43,937 bases of DNA from Alphaproteobacteria bacterium PA4 (GTDB taxonomy: Bacteria > Pseudomonadota > Alphaproteobacteria > Sphingomonadales > Sphingomonadaceae), in NCBI GenBank assembly GCA_002256005.1, contig NKIQ01000024.1, forward strand, positions 1-43,937, read 5' to 3'. The position numbers and the translations under genes are program-made. Below, in pieces: positions 37,870 through 43,937 of the stretch; positions within the stretch are counted from its first letter, which is position 1; each line of letters opens with the position of its first letter. Below the pieces are notes generated by a model, which worked only from the letters and a program-made list of their open reading frames with translations, was not told the origin of the DNA and ran no database searches.

Positions 37870-39179
37870 TACGGTTCTAGCAACGCCGCCATGTCGACGC
37901 GGGCGCGCAGCCGGCTGCCAAGCAGGTAGAGGCCTGCGAACTTTCTTTGCAGGAACAGCGTGTCGATGGGCGGGATGTGCCAGAAGTCCCGGTCCTTCGC
38001 CATGGCGAGGCCATCGTCGCGGATCTGCGCCACCATGGCATTGTCGGCGAAATCGAAGGTGCCGCTGGTGCGCAGCGGCGCCATCGCCGTGGTGAACATG
38101 GTGGTGATGCGGGTCCGGTGGCGGTCCGGCGTGTCGGCGCCGAAAAAGCCGATGGCCTGCATGGCGGACGCGGCGGCGGCATCGTCACCGGACAGGCCGG
38201 CGGCGAGCAGGTGGCGATAGCGGTCCGTGACCTCTGGCGCGAACGCCCGTGTCGCGCCGAAATCGAGCAGCACCAGCCGGGCGTTCTCCCGGTCATAGCG
38301 GTAGTTGGCGAAATTCGGGTCGGTCTGCATCAGCCGGAAATCGAACAGCTCGGCCAGCACCAGCGCCAGCGCCAGCGTCATCGCCCGGTCGCGCTCGGTC
38401 TGCGGTGCATCGGCGAGCGTTTCGATGGCGCTGCCCTTCACATAATCCATCGCCAGCACATTGGCGGTGGTCAGGTCGGCGTGCAGGCCCGGCACGCGAT
38501 AGTCCGGCCGGTCGGCGAGCAGCGCGCCGAACTGCGCAAGACACGCCCCCTCACGGGCATAATCCGCTTCCTCGTGCAGCTGGCGCTTCGCCTCGGCCAG
38601 CATCGGGGCGATGTCGAGGCTGGCGGGCAGCTGGCCCGACAGGCGGATCAGCGTCGCGACATTGTCGACATCGGAATCGATGCTGGCGCGCACGCCGGGG
38701 TACTGGATCTTGATGGCGAGGTCGCGGCCATCGCGCGTCTGGGCGCGATGCACCTGGCCGATGGAGGCCGCCGCGATCGGCCGCACGTCGAAGCGCAGAA
38801 AACGCCCGCGCCAGTCCCGCCCCCATTCGCGCGCCAGCACGGCATCGAGCTGTTTCGCCGGCATGTGCTGGGCATCGGCGCGCAGCCGGGCCAGCACATC
38901 GGTCAATTCGCGGGGCAGGATCTCGCCGCTGTCCATCGACAGCAATTGCCCCAGCTTCATCGCGGCGCCGCGCAGCTGGCTCAGCTGCTCGGTCACCCGC
39001 CGCGCATTGGCCGGCGTCATCAGCAGGTCGGCGACGCTCGGCCGCTTGCCCGTCGCCAATTGCCGGGCGCCATCGGCCAGCATGCTGCCGGCGACGCCGC
39101 CGGCCAGGCTGCCGAAGCGCGCCAGCCGCGCCAGCCGGCCAGTGGGGACGGCACGGCCGCCGGGAACGTTGCTGGACAT
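37857..39179 (-). CDS. AarF/UbiB (ABC1/ADCK) family atypical kinase
   Basis: A 440-residue member of the protein-kinase-like ABC1 family that supports ubiquinone or lipid metabolism. The diagnostic KxGQ region reads AAMKLGQLLSMD (about residues 72-83). An AAASIGQVHRA segment replaces the glycine-rich loop, the ATP-binding Lys is in LAIKIQYPG, the catalytic region has MQTDPNFANYRY, and the metal-binding DFG is VLLDFGATRAF. No membrane tail is obvious. A 6-bp hairpin (CCGGGC/GCCCGG, 39182-39198) lies three bases before the ATG and might limit initiation. Confidence 0.92.
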   Translation of the reverse strand: MSSNVPGGRAVPTGRLARLARFGSLAGGVAGSMLADGARQLATGKRPSVADLLMTPANARRVTEQLSQLRGAAMKLGQLLSMDSGEILPRELTDVLARLRADAQHMPAKQLDAVLAREWGRDWRGRFLRFDVRPIAAASIGQVHRAQTRDGRDLAIKIQYPGVRASIDSDVDNVATLIRLSGQLPASLDIAPMLAEAKRQLHEEADYAREGACLAQFGALLADRPDYRVPGLHADLTTANVLAMDYVKGSAIETLADAPQTERDRAMTLALALVLAELFDFRLMQTDPNFANYRYDRENARLVLLDFGATRAFAPEVTDRYRHLLAAGLSGDDAAAASAMQAIGFFGADTPDRHRTRITTMFTTAMAPLRTSGTFDFADNAMVAQIRDDGLAMAKDRDFWHIPPIDTLFLQRKFAGLYLLGSRLRARVDMAALLEPYQAA

Positions 39180-39245
39180 GGCCGGGCTTTAGGCCCGGTG
39201 GCGCCGCGCGCAATGCGGCATGATGGCGAGGGCGGCGTGCCGGCG

Positions 39246-40184
39246 TCAGTCGACGTCCGGGTTGAACACGCTCCAGCCCATGCCCTGCGAGAGTTCCTCC
39301 AGCGCCAGCGTGCCGAGCAGCGAATTGCCCTGCGCCGACAGGCCGGGCGACCAGACTGCGATGCTGGCGCGGCCGGGGGCGATGGCGAGGATGCCGCCGC
39401 CGACGCCCGACTTTGCCGGCAGCCCGACCCGAAAGGCGAAATCGCCGGAGGCATCATAATGGCCGCAGGTCAGCATCAGCGCGTTGATGCGGCGGGTGCG
39501 CTCCGCACTGATGATCGGCAGCCCGGTGCCGGGGTCGACGCCGCCCAGGCTGAGAAAACGCCCGGCGCGCGCCAGCTGGCGGCACGACATGGCGATGGCG
39601 CACTGCTGGAAATAGACCGACAGCGTGGCATCGACCGGCCCGGCGATGACGCCGAACGAGCGCATGTAATTGGCCAGCGCCGCGTTGCGAAAGCCGGTGA
39701 CGGCTTCCGACCAGGCCACCGATGTGTCGATATCGATGCTGTCGTCATCGGCGAGGGCGCGGACGCGCGCCAGGATGGCGGCGATGGCATCGGCCGAGTC
39801 CTGGCCTTGCGCGATCAGGTCGCAGACGGCGATGGCGCCGGCGTTGATGAACGGGTTGCGCGGCCGCCCGGCCTCCAGCTCCAGCTGGATGATCGAATTG
39901 AAGGCGCTGCCCGAAGGTTCGCGGCCGACCATCGACCAGACGGCGTCGCCGTGGCGGCACGAGGCTTCAACCAGGGCAAAGACCTTGCTGATCGACTGGA
40001 TGGAAAAGCCGGTGTCGGCGTCGCCCGCGGCGAATTCGCGGCCGTCCGCCGTCACCACCGCCATGCCGAAATGGCCGGGCGAGACCTTGGCCAGTTCGGG
40101 AATGTAATCGGCAACGCGGCCGCGTTCGGCCCGGGTCATCAGCCGGTCGGCAATGTCGGTGACCAAAGTCGCCAGATCGGCCAT
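39246..40184 (-). CDS. glsA: Glutaminase
   Basis: Hydrolyses glutamine to glutamate and ammonia in the cytosol. A 312-residue member of the serine-dependent beta-lactamase-like glutaminase family. The SxxK nucleophile motif is SISK (in [12 protein letters not shown], near residue 64). Other family blocks are [21 protein letters not shown], the tyrosine-containing YMRSFG, and GGVGGG-type loops near the C terminus (SGVGGGILA). Length is normal. It stands 66 bp before the AarF gene on the same strand, so cotranscription is possible. Divergent from the P450 gene. Confidence 0.95.
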   Translation of the reverse strand: MADLATLVTDIADRLMTRAERGRVADYIPELAKVSPGHFGMAVVTADGREFAAGDADTGFSIQSISKVFALVEASCRHGDAVWSMVGREPSGSAFNSIIQLELEAGRPRNPFINAGAIAVCDLIAQGQDSADAIAAILARVRALADDDSIDIDTSVAWSEAVTGFRNAALANYMRSFGVIAGPVDATLSVYFQQCAIAMSCRQLARAGRFLSLGGVDPGTGLPIISAERTRRINALMLTCGHYDASGDFAFRVGLPAKSGVGGGILAIAPGRASIAVWSPGLSAQGNSLLGTLALEELSQGMGWSVFNPDVD

Positions 40185-40354
40185 GGCGCGCCCTTTCCGT
40201 TGCGATGTTCGCGGTCGTTACCCTTCCAGAAACGCCCGGCCCGCGCCAGAGCGGGGCAAAAATATGAGTGGCACTTGAATTTCGCGTAGTGTAGGAACGC
40301 AGTCGTGGGGATGGAGTCGAGTCGTACATGTTGCGGCTCGGGTATGGGAGAAGA

Positions 40355-41719
40355 ATGATGGCCACGCAGCCGAACCTTGCCGCCGCAGCACCGATCAAGC
40401 ACACCGTGCCGCGGGAACAGTTCGAATATACCTGGCCATTGCCGCCGCGCCATCGTCCCGACCTGCCGGAATATACCGCCGGCTCGCTGAGCGCCTATCT
40501 GGCGACGGCGCCGCTCGACGAAGTCGACATTGCCGATCCCATCTATTGGGAAAATGACTGCCACTGGACCTATTTCAAGCGGCTGCGCGACGAAGCGCCG
40601 ATCCATTTCACCCATCACAACAGCAATCGCCACCGCGGCTATTGGTCGGTCACCCGCTGGGCCGACATCATGGCGGTCGATACCAATCACCAGGTCTTCT
40701 CGTCGGACGCCCATCTCGGCGGCATCACGCTGTTCGACATGGACCAGGACTTCATCATGCCGATGTTCATCGCCATGGACCAGCCCAAGCATGATGTGCA
40801 GCGGAAAGCCGTCAACCCGATCGTGTCGGGCAGCAACCTTGCCGCCTTCGAGGAACTGATCCGCAGCCGCACCCAGGAAGTGCTCGATGGTCTGCCGCGC
40901 GGCGAAGTGTTCGACTGGGTCGACCGCGTCTCGATCGAGCTGACCAGCCGCATGCTGGCGACGCTGTTCGATTTCCCGCAGGAACATCGCCGTAAGCTAA
41001 CCTATTGGTCGGACATCGCGACGGCCGATCCGGAAGTGCCGGGCAATCTGCAGAAGGAAGAGCGGCAGGCCGTGCTGATGGGCATGCTGCAAGAATTCAT
41101 GGGCCTGTGGAACGCCCGGGTGAACGACCCCGAACCCAAGGGCGACCTCATCTCCATGCTCGCCCACAATCCCGCCACGCGCGACATGCCGCCGATGGAA
41201 TTCATGGGCAATCTGGTGCTGCTGATCGTCGGCGGCAACGACACCACCCGCAATTCGATCAGCGGCGGGCTGAAGTTCCTCAACGACAACCCGGCCGAAT
41301 ACGCCAAGCTGCGCGCCAACCCCGAACTGATCGAGTCGATGGTATCGGAAATCATCCGCTACCAGACGCCGCTGGCGCATATGCGCCGCACCGCGCTGGA
41401 AGATACCATCCTCGGCGGCCAGCATATCGCCAAGGGTGACAAGATCATCATGTGGTATGTGTCGGGCAACCGCGACGAGCGGGCCATCGAAAACCCCGAT
41501 GCCTTCATCATCGATCGCCCGCGCGCCCGCCAGCACATGTCGTTCGGCTTCGGCATCCACCGCTGCGTTGGCAATCGCCTCGCCGAGCTGCAGCTGAAGA
41601 TCCTTTGGGAAGAGATCATGAAGCGCTTCGACAACATCGAAGTGGTGGAAGCGCCGGAGCGCGTGCCCTCCGCCTTCGTCAAGGGCTACAAGTCGCTGAT
41701 GGTCCGCATCCCGGCCTGA
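40355..41719 (+). CDS. Cytochrome P450, CYP153-like alkane/fatty-acid terminal hydroxylase
   Basis: A soluble bacterial P450 of 454 residues. The heme-binding loop [15 protein letters not shown] places the Cys ligand at residue 404. The I-helix oxygen-activation motif is GGNDTTRNS (293-301), and the K-helix ExxR lies in [29 protein letters not shown] and the long N-terminal region point to CYP153, which omega-hydroxylates medium-chain alkanes and fatty acids. ATG 40355 (or 40358) follows GGGAGAAG. The partner ferredoxin follows 31 bp downstream; no ferredoxin reductase or AraC regulator, common in CYP153 operons, is adjacent. Confidence 0.93.
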   Translation: MMATQPNLAAAAPIKHTVPREQFEYTWPLPPRHRPDLPEYTAGSLSAYLATAPLDEVDIADPIYWENDCHWTYFKRLRDEAPIHFTHHNSNRHRGYWSVTRWADIMAVDTNHQVFSSDAHLGGITLFDMDQDFIMPMFIAMDQPKHDVQRKAVNPIVSGSNLAAFEELIRSRTQEVLDGLPRGEVFDWVDRVSIELTSRMLATLFDFPQEHRRKLTYWSDIATADPEVPGNLQKEERQAVLMGMLQEFMGLWNARVNDPEPKGDLISMLAHNPATRDMPPMEFMGNLVLLIVGGNDTTRNSISGGLKFLNDNPAEYAKLRANPELIESMVSEIIRYQTPLAHMRRTALEDTILGGQHIAKGDKIIMWYVSGNRDERAIENPDAFIIDRPRARQHMSFGFGIHRCVGNRLAELQLKILWEEIMKRFDNIEVVEAPERVPSAFVKGYKSLMVRIPA

Positions 41720-41750
41720 CCTTCCCCGCATTCGAGCTACAGGACCAGCA

Positions 41751-42071
41751 ATGGCAAAGATCACCTATGTCGCCCATGACGGCGCCAGCACCACCGTCGA
41801 TGTCGCCGATGGCGTCTCTCTGATGGAAGGCGCGCTGCAGAACGGCATCAGCGGCATCGATGGCGATTGCGGCGGCAACGCCGCCTGCGCCACCTGCCAT
41901 GTCTATGTCGCCGAGGGCTGGGGCGACCGCACCGGCAGCATCAGCGAGCTGGAAGAGGCGATGCTCGACCTTGCCGATGGCCGCCAGGCCAACAGCCGGC
42001 TGGCGTGCCAGATCAAGGCCAGTGCCGATCTGGACGGGCTGGTGCTGAACATGCCGGAAACCCAGCACTAA
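41751..42071 (+). CDS. 2Fe-2S ferredoxin (adrenodoxin/putidaredoxin type)
   Basis: A 106-residue electron carrier. Four cysteines bind the cluster in the CGGNAACATC pattern (C40, C46, C49) plus C86 in SRLACQIK. It starts 31 bp after the P450, with AGGA ahead of the ATG, so it is cotranscribed and is the expected electron donor to it. The reductase must be encoded elsewhere. The length is normal for vertebrate-type ferredoxins of P450 systems. Confidence 0.96.
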   Translation: MAKITYVAHDGASTTVDVADGVSLMEGALQNGISGIDGDCGGNAACATCHVYVAEGWGDRTGSISELEEAMLDLADGRQANSRLACQIKASADLDGLVLNMPETQH

Positions 42072-42093
42072 GCGCGGGTTTGCTGCACTTCTA

Positions 42094-42118
42094 CTCCCTC
42101 CCCCTTGCGGGGAGGGAG
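42094..42118. repeat. Palindromic GC-rich intergenic repeat
   Basis: CTCCCTCCCC-CTTGC-GGGGAGGGAG, an intact copy of the dispersed family between the convergent ferredoxin and ThDP-enzyme genes. Confidence 0.8.
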
Positions 42119-42125
42119 GTGGTCC

Positions 42126-43775
42126 TCACACTTCCCGCGCCACCACCACCTCGATCAGCGTGGGCGCATCGCTCGCCAGCGCCGCCGTCACCGCGTCGCG
42201 GACCGCGTCCAGCGTTTCCACCCGCACCGTCGCGACGCCATGCGCCTGGGCCAGGGCCTGGAAATCGATGGCCGGATTCTGGATGTCCATTTCGACATAG
42301 GTGTCGGTGCGTGCGCTGTGATCGCCGATGGCACGCGTGCGCTGCTTCAGGATCCGATAGCCCTGGTTGTTGAAGATGATGGTGACGACCGGCAGCCGAT
42401 AGTGCGCCAGCGTCCACAGCGCCGCCGCCGCATACATGGCGCTGCCGTCGCCGGACAGCGCCACCACCGGCCGGCCGGGGTTGGCGAGCTGCATGCCGAC
42501 CGCCTGCGGGATGGCGACGCCGATGCCGCCGCCGCGCATGCCGTACCAGCTGTCGGGCCGCGTGGCGGGGATTAGCTGGCGCACGGTGTTCATGCCGGAT
42601 GACAGCAACTCCTCGATGACGATGGCATTATCGGGCAGCAGTTCGCCGATCAGCTTCAGCACCGGCAGCGGCTGCAAGGGCATGTCCCCGGCCAGCGCAT
42701 CGGCGCGGGCGAGCAGCGCCGCCTGTTTCGCGGCCAGATCCGCGACGATGCCCGGCACGCGGTGCGCGCCGCAGCCGTTCACCAGCGCCGTCAGTTCCGG
42801 CAGCGTCGCCTTGGGGTCGCCCTGGATGGCGGCGGTGGCGGCGAAATTCTTGCCGATCTGCCAGGGTTCGTCGTCGAGATGGACGACGCGCGTCCCCGGC
42901 GCCAGCGCCTCCACGCCGGTCGCCTGGCTCTGCGTCATCAGATCGGCGCCGATGGAAATCAGCAGATCGTGGTTCGCCATCACGCTGCGCAGCGCCGGCG
43001 TCATCCGCGGCACCGTGCCGGCGTAGAGCGGATGGTCGGTCGGGAAGGCGGCGGTGTTGGCCATGGCCTCCAGATAGACCGGCGCGCCGACCGCTTCGGC
43101 CAGCGCCGCCAGTTCGGCATGGGCGTCGGACTTGGCCACCGCATCGCCGGCAAAGAGGATCGGGTTTTGCGCGTCGCGGATCAGCGCGGCAGCGGCGGCG
43201 ATGGCGTCGGCATCACCACGCAGCCGCGACCCGATGCGGGTGGGCGCGCCCATATCCAGATCGTCGGGCGCCAGCGCCGTCAGCACATCGCCCGGAATCG
43301 ACAGGAACACCGGCCCGGTCGGCGCGGTCAGCGCCACCTTTGCGGCGCGGCGGATGGCACGCGGCAGTTCCGCCAGCGACGCCACCTCGAACGACCATTT
43401 CACCAGCGGCCGCGCCATCGTCGCCAGATCGTCCCACAGCAAGGGCTCGGTCAGGCGGATGCTCATGTCCTGCTGCCCGGCCGTGACCAGGATCGGCGCC
43501 CCCGCCTTCGCCGCATTGTAGAGCATGCCCATCGCATTGCCGAGGCCGGGCGCCGCGTGCAGGTTGCACACCGCAAGGCGTCCCGTCGCTTGCGCATAGC
43601 CATCGGCCATGCCCATCACCACCACCTCGTTGAGCCCGAGGATGTAGCGGAGCCGGTCCTCCACCACCATCGCGTCCATCAACGGCAGCTCCGTGGTGCC
43701 GGGATTGCCGAAGATGAACTCCACGCCCTCCGAATGGAGCAGGTCGAGAAGGATATGCTTGCCGGGACGCGTCAT
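42126..43775 (-). CDS. Thiamine-diphosphate-dependent enzyme (benzoylformate decarboxylase/acetolactate synthase-like)
   Basis: 549 residues with the three ThDP-family domains: an N-terminal pyrimidine-binding domain, a central domain and a C-terminal PP-binding domain. E50 in GLNEVVVMGMADGY is the cofactor-activating glutamate. H73 in NLHAAPGLGNAMG matches the benzoylformate decarboxylase His70. The metal motif GDGSAM...FNNQGY lies near residue 440. Against that enzyme, the Ser26 position is Thr (GNPGTTELP) and no His281 equivalent is evident, so the substrate may be another 2-oxo acid. The FAD-binding style insert of acetolactate synthase is not obvious. Monocistronic; convergent with ferredoxin. 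Confidence 0.85.
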   Translation of the reverse strand: MTRPGKHILLDLLHSEGVEFIFGNPGTTELPLMDAMVVEDRLRYILGLNEVVVMGMADGYAQATGRLAVCNLHAAPGLGNAMGMLYNAAKAGAPILVTAGQQDMSIRLTEPLLWDDLATMARPLVKWSFEVASLAELPRAIRRAAKVALTAPTGPVFLSIPGDVLTALAPDDLDMGAPTRIGSRLRGDADAIAAAAALIRDAQNPILFAGDAVAKSDAHAELAALAEAVGAPVYLEAMANTAAFPTDHPLYAGTVPRMTPALRSVMANHDLLISIGADLMTQSQATGVEALAPGTRVVHLDDEPWQIGKNFAATAAIQGDPKATLPELTALVNGCGAHRVPGIVADLAAKQAALLARADALAGDMPLQPLPVLKLIGELLPDNAIVIEELLSSGMNTVRQLIPATRPDSWYGMRGGGIGVAIPQAVGMQLANPGRPVVALSGDGSAMYAAAALWTLAHYRLPVVTIIFNNQGYRILKQRTRAIGDHSARTDTYVEMDIQNPAIDFQALAQAHGVATVRVETLDAVRDAVTAALASDAPTLIEVVVAREV

Positions 43776-43860
43776 GGGCCGCGTCTTATAGCAATTTCAG
43801 AAGAATTGAACTGAAAGGAAGGGGACACGGGCTGGATCGTGCCGCGCTTGCAGCGTCCCC

Positions 43861-43913
43861 CTCCCTCCCCCTTGCGGGGAGGGCGACTCGCGCTTGCGCG
43901 AGCGGGGTGGGGG
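43861..43913. repeat. Palindromic GC-rich intergenic repeat (long form)
   Basis: CTCCCTCCCC/GGGGAGGG hairpin followed by GCGACTCGCGCTTGCGCGAGCGGGGTGGGGG, the full-length form that also occurs (paired) at 30226. It lies upstream of the ThDP enzyme gene near the window edge. Confidence 0.75.
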
Positions 43914-43937
43914 TTGCGCCATTGGTGACACCAGCCG

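Noticed and set aside
1-43937. CRISPR array, insertion sequence, prophage or toxin-antitoxin pair
   Set aside because: No evenly spaced direct repeats, transposase, integrase, structural phage genes or typical small gene pairs were seen.

Overview
The window is GC-rich (roughly two thirds G+C by eye) and looks like chromosome from an alphaproteobacterium of the order Sphingomonadales. The reasons are the gene order nuoN-birA-coaX-rnj-DUF1467 and proS-lolC-lolD-dnaE, a short ProRS of about 436 residues, large TonB-dependent receptors, a CYP153-type P450, and dispersed palindromic repeats typical of this group. The genus is not decidable from the window.

Layout. 1-3922: end of nuoN, then birA, coaX, rnj (RNase J) and a DUF1467 membrane protein. 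3904-7507 (minus): a tightly coupled operon of a CDP-alcohol phosphatidyltransferase, a long coiled-coil membrane protein and a TrpF-like protein. 7553-10945 (plus): an inositol cluster with a fused nucleotidyltransferase-like/CDP-alcohol transferase protein, myo-inositol-1-phosphate synthase and a sugar-phosphate nucleotidyltransferase, together a plausible route through CDP-inositol. 11046-18175: a secreted S9 peptidase, a sodium/solute symporter, tRNA-Val and a TonB receptor preceded by a good PHO box. 18181-18576: a nested inverted-repeat element filling a convergent gap. 18578-21158: an Lrp/AsnC regulator, trxB and a coupled LysR regulator. 21172-21388: a candidate small RNA with C-rich loops and a very strong terminator. 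21792-24362: a solitary TIR/STAND/TPR protein in conspicuously AT-richer DNA, a likely horizontally acquired defence gene, next to tRNA-Ile2(CAT). 24655-28447: an LPG-synthase-like membrane protein, a GAF-GGDEF protein, a MOSC protein, a 21-codon ORF with a near-perfect Shine-Dalgarno, and an enoyl-CoA hydratase. 28532-28745: a structured RNA with terminator on the minus strand. 28911-36043: proS, lolC, lolD, dnaE. 36079-43775: a secreted Ala-rich protein, a Stealth-family phosphotransferase, an AarF/UbiB kinase, a glutaminase, a CYP153-like P450 with its ferredoxin, and a ThDP-dependent enzyme.

How the parts relate. The two core blocks (nuoN to DUF1467 and proS to dnaE) are usually adjacent in alphaproteobacteria. 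Here about 25 kb of accessory genes lies between them, including the inositol cluster and the TIR gene. The best leads for novelty are the TIR-STAND protein with an altered P-loop, the CDP-inositol gene set with an altered catalytic motif, the C-rich-loop small RNA, the unidentified minus-strand RNA at 28.5-28.7 kb, and the 21-residue ORF. Palindromic GC-rich repeats occur in many intergenic gaps, and one lies inside birA. All functional calls come from reading the sequence; no database search was run.
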